Source: a virus
Reading direction: 5' to 3' (one strand)
DNA: 30,549 bases
Virus record (IMG/VR): IMGVR_UViG_3300042924_008538
Location: 1-30,549 of that record
Position numbers and translations under genes: made by a program. The notes beneath the pieces are model-generated. The model did not search any database. It was given only the letters and a program-made list of their open reading frames with translations, and had not been told where the DNA came from. Below are positions 15,908-24,853 of the stretch, in pieces (position 1 is the first letter of the stretch; every line of letters begins with the position of its first letter).

Positions 15908-17544
15908 TAATCGCAGAAATTATTTGTTGGAACTACCTCTGTAAATTGTTCATTTGTGCCATCACCGCATATACCTGTAACTTTATTAATATTTTGGTTA
16001 AAATAAATATTACATGGGTCTTGCCTTTGAATAAGTAGATTTATATTATTGTAAATATAATGACAACCATTTAAAAATGGTATTGTGCTTCCATTACTAA
16101 AATCATTTGGTTCAATATCTCTCCATATATATCTACCATCTCCCATATTAACTGTATAAAAAGGTATAGTTTCAGCGTTTTCAAATTCTACATTTAAATA
16201 ATTTGCAAATTTTCTAATTTGATTTTTATAATGTACTTTATAATAATATCCTTCTAAGAAATTATTAGCTTCCCTATTGACAGTATTGAAACGATGATAA
16301 GCAACCTCTAAAACCCTTTCAAGTTGTGAAACTTTGTTATACTCAATAATATCTCCAAATAAATAATCAGTTATAGCATTTACATTACTTTCAATAGAAT
16401 CATTTAAGCTAATTGAAGTGATAGTATTGATATCGTATTCAGTATTTATTGTAACAGTTTTAAGACCACTTTCCACTAAAGTCCATACTTGACCTCCACT
16501 TGGATAATAATCTTGTCTCTTTGCAAAGGAAACATAAACTTCAGTCAATGGTCTTCCTAAATAATCAAGGTATAAATTTAAATCAATATCTTTTTTGAAA
16601 TTATATGAGAAAATTTGGTCGTTATATATATTGGTTGCAAATGCAGTATTATAAAGCTCAATATCGGATAGTTTCGTTATTTTTTCAAACCATCTTCCAT
16701 GATATTCAGATTCTTGCCCATCAATAACTTTTTTGAAAGAAGTTCTTGTATTGGCAAATACATTAGCAGGTGGTGCAGGAAATACAGGGATAACGTAATC
16801 AATGATAAATGTATTTGATTCATAAGTACCATCTCCAAATCCTAAAGCATAAACATTAAAAGTTCCTTCGTATCCTGTATCTGTTGCAGGTAAAATTGGA
16901 TTACTTCTTATGATTATTTCATCTCCTACGGATAAACCATGATTAATTGAACATATTAATGCTGTCATTGGTCTATCATCAATAGTGACAGTTGTTCCTG
17001 AATATATCGCAATTCCATCACTTAAAGGAACACCATTAAACTCTAAAGCAACTAAATCAATTTCTTTTGGATAAGTTAACCAAATATTCCAATTATTTTC
17101 CCCATCAAGATTATATGGATAAAATCTATCAGGTACAGGCTCTAAATAAACTTTATCACAGGAAATAGTATCTCCTGTATTATTATAATAAAACCAACCA
17201 TCTTTTTCTTTTAAAATTTCATCCTGAGTAAAAACATATTCATCTGTTGAATCAAGTTCTCCTGTATCATAATCCATTAATGCTAATACGTTTTGATATG
17301 ATTGAGCTCCATCCCAATTGAATAAAACATTTGATGCTACAGTATTTATATTACCAAGAAATCTGTATATAGTAGAATTTTGTCGTTCAATGCTAAAATA
17401 ATCAGGAACATTTATTTCCTCATCAATAGGTTCAATTGGAACAAGGTTATGCGTTTGATGAAAATCTTGTTTCAATTGAATGTCAAGATTTACATCATTT
17501 TTTGATTTAAAGGAGTTTAATACTATTCTTTCGTTAGATTCCAT
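15907..17544 (-). CDS. Baseplate or tail structural protein (545 aa)
   Basis: Directly downstream of the 1187-aa gene (3-nt gap) and coupled to the next gene by TAATG. It starts MESNERIVLNSFKSKNDVNL. A beta domain near 195-240 (VTIDDRPMTALICSINHGLS, VGDEIIIRS, YEGTFNVYALGFGDGTY) has a pattern seen in repeated fibre-like or OB-like virion domains. The region near 400-450 (LERVLEVAYHRFNTVNREAN, NFLEGYYYKVHYKN) is helical. It is in the position of T4 gene 8 relative to 6 and 7, but I see no sequence proof that it is gp8. No enzyme motif. Confidence 0.65.
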   Translation of the reverse strand: MESNERIVLNSFKSKNDVNLDIQLKQDFHQTHNLVPIEPIDEEINVPDYFSIERQNSTIYRFLGNINTVASNVLFNWDGAQSYQNVLALMDYDTGELDSTDEYVFTQDEILKEKDGWFYYNNTGDTISCDKVYLEPVPDRFYPYNLDGENNWNIWLTYPKEIDLVALEFNGVPLSDGIAIYSGTTVTIDDRPMTALICSINHGLSVGDEIIIRSNPILPATDTGYEGTFNVYALGFGDGTYESNTFIIDYVIPVFPAPPANVFANTRTSFKKVIDGQESEYHGRWFEKITKLSDIELYNTAFATNIYNDQIFSYNFKKDIDLNLYLDYLGRPLTEVYVSFAKRQDYYPSGGQVWTLVESGLKTVTINTEYDINTITSISLNDSIESNVNAITDYLFGDIIEYNKVSQLERVLEVAYHRFNTVNREANNFLEGYYYKVHYKNQIRKFANYLNVEFENAETIPFYTVNMGDGRYIWRDIEPNDFSNGSTIPFLNGCHYIYNNINLLIQRQDPCNIYFNQNINKVTGICGDGTNEQFTEVVPTNNFCD

Positions 17545-17547
17545 TTT

Positions 17548-20500
17548 TTAATCAATACATCTGTCAAAATAATTTTTTCTTAATTTATCTAAAGAAGACT
17601 GTCCTTGCCTTATACCAAAATACATATAGTATGGTGGCATTTTTTCTGATGGTTTTGCTGCATCATCAAATCCTGTACATTCATCTATTGTAAATTCTAA
17701 AATATCATTAGGGTCAGTATCAAGTGAAACTTCTTCTACATAAGAAGCTAATGGGTCATCCGCAGGAATTTCAGTTGATGTATAAGTTCTTGAAACACCA
17801 TAATAATCAAAATTCTCACATAATAACCTTCTCAAAACTATATCAGCCCTATCAAAAATTATAATTCCATTATTTTCATCATAATCAGGTACATATTCAT
17901 TAGCAGGAGATAATGCACCAACTAAGTTATATTGTTCACCATCATCGCCAATCAAAATTGGGTTATCTCCTGCCTCAGCAAATGCTATTTCGATACCTGC
18001 TTGACTCATTAGTTGAGTTCCATATCTATTTATAGGACATGAAGTAAAACAATCAGAATAATCATATAATACCCCTATTCCATCGTCTTTTTGATAGGTT
18101 GTAGATTCTAAACTATTAACTACAAAAGGTTCTCCATCTCTATCACATGTAACCATACTTCCGAGTTCAATTAAATTGGTAGCAAAAAGTAAATTATATT
18201 TTTCAGCAACTGTTAAAGTGTTAGCACTCAAATTTGCATTTGTAACAGTATTTATATCAATATCATGTCTTGCAGCATAATATAATATTCCATCATATTC
18301 AATTACTAAACCTCTTCCTTGTTGTTGTGATTGTTCAGGGGAATATATTTCAGTCATTTCCCACAAATTAACATCTTCATTACAAACTGAACGAGGTTCA
18401 TCATTGAAAATATAACTTTCTGCAATATATGCATTATAACATCTATTTCTTCTACGTTTATAATTAGGGTCTTTTTCAGGTGGTGATGTTGGGCAAAATG
18501 CAGAAACACTAACATTTGGAGCTCTACAATTGTAATCACAATATCTTTCAAGAGATTTTCCCTTCTTTTTAAATTTAGATTTATAATCAAAAAGTCTTGA
18601 ATACAATGAACCAATAACCCAATCATTATAAAAATCAAATTTAACTATTCCTAAGTTTTCTGCTAAATTTTCTTTTACACAGTTTGCCCAATCATAAACA
18701 TTTTCATAGGTAATACCATTAGCATCACATGTTAATTCAATTATTGAAATAGGGCAACTATCACATTCACCTTCACAATCTGAAATATCAAAATTTTCAC
18801 AATCAACAGTAATACCATCTACTACTGTTACGGTTTGAAATGCATCATATGAAAATCCAAAAGATTTAGGGCTTACTGCACCTAAATCTATTGCAGGAAT
18901 TGTAAATACTTCTAAAGTTGGAAAGGTTGAATTATATGGAAAATACAAATCACCCTCATTAGGGTTAAAAACTTGTATATTTTGTAATTGCCCATCTGCA
19001 TTGATAGTCACTTCAAATACAACTCCACCTCCATTTCCTAATCCATATGTATACATTGTGTCATCAATTCCACTATAGGTTGCAGCAGCAGCATCTGCAG
19101 GGTCACTTAAAATAATAATTTCTTGTGGAGTTAATGTAAATGCAACACTTGTAGCAGTTCCCCAAAATGCAGGATTAACATATGAAGCAGGAGTTAATGT
19201 AAGTGTATAATTTGTACTATAAGTTGAAGGAATAGTACCTAAACCTGATTGATTAATAATAAGTACTTTAGATAAATACCCACTTCCATCTGTTTGTAAT
19301 ATAAATTGATAACCTGTATTTGTTGGTACAGGGGATATTGAACTGAAATTTCCACTCCCTACTGTAGCTGTTTGACTTATACCTAAAAGTCCACCACCAT
19401 CAACAGTTATTGCTATAGAAGGAGGCAACAAAGTTGTGGGACTTGGTTTAAAAGAATAAGATGAGCTTGATGTAGTGCCATCATCACTTGCATCATAACA
19501 TACTGCACATTCTATACAATCGGGACATGGAGAAGTTGCCGATGGTAGCCAAGCAGGAGGAAATGAAGGACTTGGAGGCTCTTGTAGACCGCTTTCCAAT
19601 TCAAAACAAGCATTGCATCTACACGCACCTCTTTTTGCACTATTTCTCCAATGTTTTAAATAACATACAAATTTTAAAACAACACCAAATACAATTAATC
19701 GAAGTAATCTATTTATAATATTGATAACAAATGCAAAAAACGTAATAAAAATACAAAGAATTGTAAAAAGAAATGTTGGATTTAAATCTAATCGATTAAA
19801 AGGAAAAGACTGCGTATTTTCACATTCTCCAATATCTTTTATTCCTGTATGCAATCTTGTTGCACTCCCTGTAGCTTTTTGGTATCTTGGAATATAATTT
19901 GTGACAGTATAAGTCTTCTTCCAACGCATATCAAAGAAATCAAAATCTTCAGTGTCGCTACCAAATTGATAATTATTATACATATTTGGTATTAAATAAT
20001 GCGCACTTCTAAATTTTATAGCATCTTTTTGTTCATCCAATGCCATTCTAAATCTTACTTTAGCAGTTGTACCAATTCCTACATTTGGGTCTTCAGAAAG
20101 AATTAAATTGCCAAATTCATCCGTAACTAATTTAGTTAGATTCATTGGAACAGTAAATGCCCAATTTCCATTTTCATCAATTTGCTTAGATTCAATTTCC
20201 ATGTATTCAACTTCATTAGAAGTATCAGATACTCTTCGAATCATCTCTATTCTACCTATACCTGTTGCTAAATCGCAGTTTTTACCTACAGTCTTCCTTG
20301 GCTGACATTTTTTTCTAATGGAGGATTTTTTTGAATCTGTAAATATAGAACCAAAAAATGTTGCATTAGGAATAATCTCGGTATTCAAATTAAAATCAAC
20401 TCTATTTATTCCTATTTCGTTTTCTTCTAAATCTCCCCAAAAAGGTAAAACATTTACAGCATAGTCATTTGATTGAACTTGCACTAAAGAAGCTAAATCA

Positions 20501-21111
20501 GTTCCTGTTTTAAATGTAGTTTTTGATTCAAATAAATTTTCAGTATAACCTTGCTCAATTAAATCATAAGGTTTTAAAGAAACATAATCTATATTGCTGT
20601 AATCTACATCCATATGCATATTTTGGTTTCCTGTAGGAACACCAAAAATCATAAAATCCCCTGCGAAATTCGTAGAGGTTGTAAATTTATAATATTTATC
20701 ATATATTTCAAGCCATACATCATTATCTAATACTTTCCTTTTATTTGGAAAAGTTCCAACAGGGTTATGGCAGGGTCTTTGAGCGGTATCTTCTAATAGA
20801 TTATACCTTACTCCATCAAAATTAGTGTCTTTTGTTGTTTGATAAGGGTATAATTCTTTTATTAAAGGATTGGTTTCATTAGCATCCAAAGGAATAAAAA
20901 CAGAAACTTTAGCATTTGGAATACCAAATCCTCCATTTGCAATAACTCTCCCCACAATAACACCATAGTCCGCTGCAAATTTTCTATATACATCGGCTTG
21001 AGTTAATCTTAATGATAAAATTTCAAGAAAATCAAATGAATGTTCAAGTTTAACTTTTACATACTTGTCTCCATCATTCGGTTTCGTCTGTATTCGTATG
21101 TTCCGTGACAT
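17548..21111 (-). CDS. Large baseplate wedge-type protein with internal membrane-like segment and Cys clusters (1187 aa)
   Basis: Occupies the position of T4 gene 7 (1032 aa) after a gp6-like gene. The N-terminus (SFDFLEILSLRLTQADVYRK) is followed by VGRVIANGGFGIPNAKVSVF (about 52-72), a carboxypeptidase-regulatory-like beta fold. Residues about 442-487 are strongly hydrophobic (TFLFTILCIFITFFAFVINI, then LLRLIVFGVVLKFVCYL), enough for one or two membrane helices. A Cys cluster follows (CRCNACFE; CPDCIECAVC, about 494-540), then an inserted region with two G-x-L-x-x-hhhh repeats (about 545-760), a second Cys cluster (CEGECDSCP near 790) and a C-terminal RYCDYNCRAP, NRCYNAY region. The start overlaps the upstream 95-aa gene by 38 nt in another frame. 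The wedge role is from synteny; the membrane-like segment is seen directly. Confidence 0.7.
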   Translation of the reverse strand: MSRNIRIQTKPNDGDKYVKVKLEHSFDFLEILSLRLTQADVYRKFAADYGVIVGRVIANGGFGIPNAKVSVFIPLDANETNPLIKELYPYQTTKDTNFDGVRYNLLEDTAQRPCHNPVGTFPNKRKVLDNDVWLEIYDKYYKFTTSTNFAGDFMIFGVPTGNQNMHMDVDYSNIDYVSLKPYDLIEQGYTENLFESKTTFKTGTDLASLVQVQSNDYAVNVLPFWGDLEENEIGINRVDFNLNTEIIPNATFFGSIFTDSKKSSIRKKCQPRKTVGKNCDLATGIGRIEMIRRVSDTSNEVEYMEIESKQIDENGNWAFTVPMNLTKLVTDEFGNLILSEDPNVGIGTTAKVRFRMALDEQKDAIKFRSAHYLIPNMYNNYQFGSDTEDFDFFDMRWKKTYTVTNYIPRYQKATGSATRLHTGIKDIGECENTQSFPFNRLDLNPTFLFTILCIFITFFAFVINIINRLLRLIVFGVVLKFVCYLKHWRNSAKRGACRCNACFELESGLQEPPSPSFPPAWLPSATSPCPDCIECAVCYDASDDGTTSSSSYSFKPSPTTLLPPSIAITVDGGGLLGISQTATVGSGNFSSISPVPTNTGYQFILQTDGSGYLSKVLIINQSGLGTIPSTYSTNYTLTLTPASYVNPAFWGTATSVAFTLTPQEIIILSDPADAAAATYSGIDDTMYTYGLGNGGGVVFEVTINADGQLQNIQVFNPNEGDLYFPYNSTFPTLEVFTIPAIDLGAVSPKSFGFSYDAFQTVTVVDGITVDCENFDISDCEGECDSCPISIIELTCDANGITYENVYDWANCVKENLAENLGIVKFDFYNDWVIGSLYSRLFDYKSKFKKKGKSLERYCDYNCRAPNVSVSAFCPTSPPEKDPNYKRRRNRCYNAYIAESYIFNDEPRSVCNEDVNLWEMTEIYSPEQSQQQGRGLVIEYDGILYYAARHDIDINTVTNANLSANTLTVAEKYNLLFATNLIELGSMVTCDRDGEPFVVNSLESTTYQKDDGIGVLYDYSDCFTSCPINRYGTQLMSQAGIEIAFAEAGDNPILIGDDGEQYNLVGALSPANEYVPDYDENNGIIIFDRADIVLRRLLCENFDYYGVSRTYTSTEIPADDPLASYVEEVSLDTDPNDILEFTIDECTGFDDAAKPSEKMPPYYMYFGIRQGQSSLDKLRKNYFDRCID

Positions 21112-21361
21112 TCTTTTGTTTTTTTGTATTTTTTCCGTAAACTGCTATGTAAAATACATACACTGCAGCTAAATTTATAATTGGTGTTAATGCACAAACT
21201 AATAAAATTAAAAAGAAGAAAAATTTTCCTAATCTTCCGCTAAAGATAGCTTGATTTGTTGTTGCATTTGCAACCAATTCACTAAAATCACCATTTTCAT
21301 TACTGTTTAAACTTTGTTTCAGTTTAACATTCTTTTTTTTGTTACAAGTACTACAAGCCAT
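21074..21361 (-). CDS. Small membrane protein in the baseplate operon (95 aa)
   Basis: Starts MACSTCNKKKNVKLKQ with a CxxC pair, then a polar stretch. A long hydrophobic region (residues about 44-76: GKFFFFLILLVCALTPIINL, then AAVYVFYIAVYG) is long enough for one long or two short membrane helices, with Lys/Asn/Thr/Glu-rich ends (NTKKQKNVTEHTNTDETE). Only 4 nt separate it from the gp6-like gene, and its 3' end overlaps the 1187-aa gene by 38 nt, so it is almost certainly made with the baseplate. It could be a holin-like or a virion channel protein; the neighbour's similar hydrophobic segment favours a role in membrane contact during infection. This is inference. Confidence 0.7.
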   Translation of the reverse strand: MACSTCNKKKNVKLKQSLNSNENGDFSELVANATTNQAIFSGRLGKFFFFLILLVCALTPIINLAAVYVFYIAVYGKNTKKQKNVTEHTNTDETE

Positions 21362-21365
21362 AATT

Positions 21366-23189
21366 TTAAATTGAGAATCTTATTTTAATATCCTTTTCAG
21401 GGTATTTTATTTCAAAAATTTCATCGTAATCCGAAAATATTGCATTTTGACCCAATAAATCAATTTGACCTGTTGTTGCATCAGTCAATGGTTGACCTGT
21501 TGTGTTCAATGAATATATACCAAATCCGACTTTATTATAAACTCTAAAATCAATAACATTTAATACCCCTCCTATACTGTTTATAATTTCAACAAGTTGT
21601 GATAAATAAATGTCTTGACCCATTATTAAATTTTGTTCCTGAATGAAATTACTTGCAGCATTTATTACTTCTGAAGCAATTTCGTTTCTATTGAAGTTAG
21701 GGTCAATAAATAAATCAAATTCAAAACCAATATTCAATATTTTACCATCCTTAACTGAAATATAGTCATTCAAAGATTTGAATTTTGAAAGATACGTTGA
21801 AAGATTTTCTTTCATTGTATTGGTTGATTGATTTGTCAATTTCCCATCTGAATCAACCCCAAGAATTGATATTTCGATTTTATTTGCAATCTTAGCTACA
21901 GAAGCTTTATATGGAACACCAAATTTACCACTCATTTGATAAATCCTTGAATAGTAATCCTGAAGAGTAATACATCTATTTTGAGCAGCGAAATTGTATC
22001 TTACAATATTTCGCATTTCTTCTACAGAAGGCTCATCTGAACCTCCAAATGCAGGTAAAGGATTATTTACTGTTAAAGAAGATTTTACTCTTTGATTTGT
22101 ACCATTATTTTGACCTGTAACGAAAATAGTATAATTTCCTAAAGAAGTAAGTGTATTAACACCAATATTACTTGTTAAACCTCCACCTACTCTATATTTT
22201 ACAAATAAAGTTGAATTAGCTTTAGGAATATCTCCTAATGAGTTATCGAATACATAATCTTGTATTGATTTCAAAAATACATCTGAATCAGTTACATATT
22301 CGCTTGAAGTAGAAGTATCTTGAACGCCATTACCGAATCTGATAGTGACAAATCCTCTATCAGAATATTCATACATAAATCTTCTTGTAATTGTTTCCCA
22401 ACTTCCCACCAATACACCTTGCTTATCCGAAGGAAGCAATGGTTTCTCTATGAATATTTTACTTTCTGCCAACGAATCAACATTGTACCAAAGATTATTT
22501 GGGTCAGTTTGTTCAGACAATGTTGGAAGTCTTTGATAATTTGTTCCATCTAAAGAAATAATTGATTCTACAGATAATACATCACTATCAGGTAAATCTA
22601 TTTCAAAGAATTTTGTAACTTCACTTGAAGTGATAGCTCTTTTGAAAAACTTAGTTTTTCCTGCAACAACTAATTCCCTCTTAGTCAAAGTATAAGTTGC
22701 TATTCCACCTGTATTATCTACATTTGGAATAATAATTCTATTAGATACGCCTTGAGCGTTATAAGGTGAAGAAAAGTCAATATCATATAATGTTTCAAAA
22801 GATTGGCCGCCACCTAAAACTTCAGCACCTCTAATAATCAAAGGAGCATAATTCAAATCAAAAGTATCAGAATTTGTAGGGACTTCTACACTAAAATCAC
22901 AAATAGTTACTGCAGGTCTTTTGTAAGGAACTCTAAGCCCAAATGTTCTTGCTAATGCTAAAATTGAGCGTCTTTCTTGAGCATAGCTAATCAAGTTTTC
23001 TTGAGCTACTTTATCAATATTAAATGAAAGCATATCGCCTAAAGCTGCATTCAACTCTATCAAAAGCATACCTATTGAGGCATCATCAAATTCTGTATAA
23101 GTATTAGGAAAATGTTTTTTAGTATAATTAATTAGTTCTGCACGGATTCCTGCAAAATCTCTTGTATAATAATTAATTTTCTTTTGCAT
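21366..23189 (-). CDS. T4 gp6-like baseplate wedge protein (607 aa)
   Basis: The N-terminus is a clear match to the gp6/baseplate J pattern of contractile-tailed phages: NYYTRDFAGIRAELINYTKK, then DDASIGMLLIELNAALGDML, FNIDKVAQENLISYAQERRS, ILALARTFGLRVPYKRPA. gp6 dimers form the inner ring that holds the wedges around the hub; T4 gp6 is 660 aa. The middle region has GFVTIRFGNGVQDT and VKYRVGGGLTSNIGVNTL, typical of the J-like domain. The C-terminal part (ISVKDGKILNIGFEFDLFID, ...QDIYLSQLVEIINSIGGVLNV) fits as well. The first gene of the leftward virion cluster, with a late-type motif 22 nt upstream and the divergent phosphoesterase operon on the other side. Confidence 0.9.
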   Translation of the reverse strand: MQKKINYYTRDFAGIRAELINYTKKHFPNTYTEFDDASIGMLLIELNAALGDMLSFNIDKVAQENLISYAQERRSILALARTFGLRVPYKRPAVTICDFSVEVPTNSDTFDLNYAPLIIRGAEVLGGGQSFETLYDIDFSSPYNAQGVSNRIIIPNVDNTGGIATYTLTKRELVVAGKTKFFKRAITSSEVTKFFEIDLPDSDVLSVESIISLDGTNYQRLPTLSEQTDPNNLWYNVDSLAESKIFIEKPLLPSDKQGVLVGSWETITRRFMYEYSDRGFVTIRFGNGVQDTSTSSEYVTDSDVFLKSIQDYVFDNSLGDIPKANSTLFVKYRVGGGLTSNIGVNTLTSLGNYTIFVTGQNNGTNQRVKSSLTVNNPLPAFGGSDEPSVEEMRNIVRYNFAAQNRCITLQDYYSRIYQMSGKFGVPYKASVAKIANKIEISILGVDSDGKLTNQSTNTMKENLSTYLSKFKSLNDYISVKDGKILNIGFEFDLFIDPNFNRNEIASEVINAASNFIQEQNLIMGQDIYLSQLVEIINSIGGVLNVIDFRVYNKVGFGIYSLNTTGQPLTDATTGQIDLLGQNAIFSDYDEIFEIKYPEKDIKIRFSI

Positions 23190-23203
23190 GTCAAATTTTT
23201 CTA

Positions 23204-23212
23204 ATAAATATC
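23204..23212 (-). promoter_or_regulatory. Late-type motif GATATTTAT of the virion cluster
   Basis: TTTAGATATTTATTAGAAAA on the minus strand; the core ATATTTAT is 22 nt before the ATG at 23189. It shares a 106-nt divergent control region with the host-type promoter at 23246-23276 on the plus strand. Confidence 0.7.
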
Positions 23213-23245
23213 TAAAAACCGATTTTATATTAAATTATGTAAAAA

Positions 23246-23276
23246 TTGGAAAAACTAAATTTTTTTGCTATATTTG
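23246..23276 (+). promoter_or_regulatory. Bacteroidetes host-type promoter of the phosphoesterase operon
   Basis: TTG (23246-23248), 20 nt, then TATATTTG (23269-23276) match the -33/-7 consensus. The leader to the ATG at 23296 is about 13-15 nt and purely A/T. Its position inside the longest possible reading frame shows that the true start of the next gene is 23296, not the upstream ATG at 23188. Confidence 0.75.
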
Positions 23277-23295
23277 TAAAATAAAAATAAAAATT

Positions 23296-24042
23296 ATGAA
23301 CGTATTAAGAATAAATGAAAATCCTTTAAGTTTCTTAGGAGATATACATGGTAATTGGAGCATAATTCAAAACCATTTTGAAAAAAATGATATTTCAAAT
23401 ACAAATCTTATTCAAGTTGGTGATTTTGGTATAGGCTATAAAAAGAAAGATGAGGAATCAAGTCTATTAAAAGAATTATCTTCAAATTTAAAGAAAAGAA
23501 ATAACTTTTTATATATCATCAGAGGAAATCATGATGACCCAAGTTATTTTCAAGCATCAAATGTAGATTTATATTCAAATATTATCTTTTTACAAGATTA
23601 TTCAATTCTTCAAAATAGTATTCATAATATCCTTTGTGTTGGAGGAGCTGTTTCTATAGATAGAAGAGTTTCAAAAGAACAAAGTATAGTTATCGGAAGA
23701 AACTTATGGTGGGAAGATGAAAAATTTGATTATAACGAAGTAGAAATCGATAACATTCTTGAGAAATTACATATAGATATTGTAGTTACTCATACAGCTC
23801 CTAAGATTTTTTATCCACAAAACTTTAATAACATTGTAAATCACTATGCAAAAGATGATGCTATGTTGATTTATGATTTGACACTTGAAAGAAATTTGGT
23901 ACAAAATCTCTATGAAAAATTTTATGATAAAATGATGCCTCAATATTGGTTCTATGGGCATTTTCATGCTTCAAAAACTGAAAATGTTGAAGAAAAAGTT
24001 ATAGCAAAACTGCTAAATATTGAGGAATTCTACTATTTATAA
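23296..24042 (+). CDS. Calcineurin-like metallophosphoesterase (248 aa)
   Basis: Full set of motifs: FLGDIHGNW (D16, H18), VGDFG (D43), IRGNHDDP (N78, H79), THTAP (H166) and YGHFH (H222, H224), the usual two-metal site. GGAVSIDRR and NLWWEDE between the motifs are found in a group of small bacterial and phage phosphoesterases with unknown substrates. The length is typical of a single-domain enzyme. It would hydrolyse phosphoesters of nucleotides, nucleic acid ends or phosphoproteins. First gene of an operon with the Nudix gene (9-nt gap) and the gene at 24512; expression by the host polymerase is likely from the promoter at 23246-23276. A frame extension to 23188 has no support. Confidence 0.85.
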   Translation: MNVLRINENPLSFLGDIHGNWSIIQNHFEKNDISNTNLIQVGDFGIGYKKKDEESSLLKELSSNLKKRNNFLYIIRGNHDDPSYFQASNVDLYSNIIFLQDYSILQNSIHNILCVGGAVSIDRRVSKEQSIVIGRNLWWEDEKFDYNEVEIDNILEKLHIDIVVTHTAPKIFYPQNFNNIVNHYAKDDAMLIYDLTLERNLVQNLYEKFYDKMMPQYWFYGHFHASKTENVEEKVIAKLLNIEEFYYL

Positions 24043-24051
24043 TGAAAAATA

Positions 24052-24507
24052 ATGGAAATATCATGTGGCTTTGTAATTTTTCACGAACCATCCAATAGTG
24101 TCCTTATGGGTAGAGCAACTCGTTCAGGAAGTGAATGGTCTATCCCAAAAGGAAAAAAAGAAGATGAAGAAAATGATTATCAAACAGCTTTAAGGGAACT
24201 AAAAGAAGAAACTAATGTTGATAGCGAATATATCAAGAAATGTAAAGTTTATCGATTGGATGCTTATCCTTATAAAAGTAGAAGAAAAATTTTAAAACCG
24301 TATTTAGCAATAGCATCTAATAAAAAATGTAAGGATTTAAAATGTAATTCTTTTTTTGATACCGAAGAAGGCGAATCTTTGCCTGAATTTGATAAAATAG
24401 AATGGGTAGATTTTGATTCAATTCTTAAAGGAATGTTAAATATCCATGATACCCAAATGAAAATGTTTTTAGAAGTGAAAAAAATTGTTGATTCTTTAGA
24501 ACTTTAA
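24052..24507 (+). CDS. Nudix hydrolase (151 aa)
   Basis: Complete Nudix box at residues 34-56: G34, E40, R48-E49-L50, E52-E53 and N55-V56. The last Gly of the consensus (EExGU) is Asn here; the catalytic Glu residues are present. The N-terminus, EISCGFVIFHEPSNSVLMGR, and WSIPKGKKE before the box have the standard strand layout. Length is normal for the family. Nudix enzymes cleave nucleoside diphosphates linked to another group; the specificity cannot be read from the sequence. GSEWSIPKGKKEDEENDYQT resembles diadenosine polyphosphate or (d)NTP-type members. T4 carries a Nudix hydrolase (NudE), so there is precedent. It lies between two genes of the same operon. Confidence 0.9.
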   Translation: MEISCGFVIFHEPSNSVLMGRATRSGSEWSIPKGKKEDEENDYQTALRELKEETNVDSEYIKKCKVYRLDAYPYKSRRKILKPYLAIASNKKCKDLKCNSFFDTEEGESLPEFDKIEWVDFDSILKGMLNIHDTQMKMFLEVKKIVDSLEL

Positions 24508-24511
24508 AATA

Positions 24512-24823
24512 ATGGGCAGAAAGAAAAAAGAAATTCTTATAGAAGAGCCTCCTAAAAGTAAATTTCAAGATATTAAAGTAGGAGATTTGTTTCTATGTGA
24601 ATTTAAAACCTACAAATATGTCATTGAGGTTGAATGGGAAAAAAGAGGTCACTTTTGGTTAAACATACAATATTTGAAAAGTAAAATTTCTAAAAGTAAA
24701 AAACAGGAAGAACAATACGGATTCCTTGCTACCATAGAATCTGCTCATAAAACTGTTGAAGAAAAGTCTTATGAGAAAATAAGCAGAAATCTGTACAAAA
24801 AATATTTGACTGAAGGCATTTAA
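24512..24823 (+). CDS. Small hypothetical protein (103 aa)
   Basis: Follows the Nudix gene after 4 nt and has a Lys-rich N-terminus (MGRKKKEILIEEPPKSK). The core IKVGDLFLCEFKTYKYVIEV, then EKRGHFWLNIQYLKS, suggests a small beta-barrel (SH3-like or translation-factor-like) and the tail is helical and charged (KSYEKISRNLYKKYLTEGI). The high Lys content could mean nucleic acid binding. No family recognised. Membership in the host-promoter operon suggests an early product. No terminator is visible after it. Confidence 0.65.
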   Translation: MGRKKKEILIEEPPKSKFQDIKVGDLFLCEFKTYKYVIEVEWEKRGHFWLNIQYLKSKISKSKKQEEQYGFLATIESAHKTVEEKSYEKISRNLYKKYLTEGI

Positions 24824-24843
24824 AGGTCTCCAAAAAAAATTTA

Positions 24844-24852
24844 ATAAATATC
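24844..24852 (-). promoter_or_regulatory. Orphan late-type motif GATATTTAT facing left
   Basis: AAAAGATATTTATTAAATTT on the minus strand, with no minus-strand gene start within reach; the plus-strand genes at 23296-24823 lie downstream of it in antisense. It is immediately next to the -33 element of the rightward promoter at 24854-24884. It could drive an antisense transcript or be a chance match in AT-rich sequence. Confidence 0.35.
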
Positions 24853-24853
24853 T

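Noticed and set aside
18354-18638. A 94-codon minus-strand frame inside the 1187-aa gene
   Set aside because: It is an alternative frame of the same strand, Ile/Met-rich, with no start signal; the main frame encodes the Cys-rich conserved protein.
23188-23295. An N-terminal extension of the phosphoesterase from an ATG at 23188
   Set aside because: The segment holds a complete host-type promoter and the divergent late motif, and the extra 36 residues are basic and cysteine-containing with no family match. The ATG at 23296 begins the domain.
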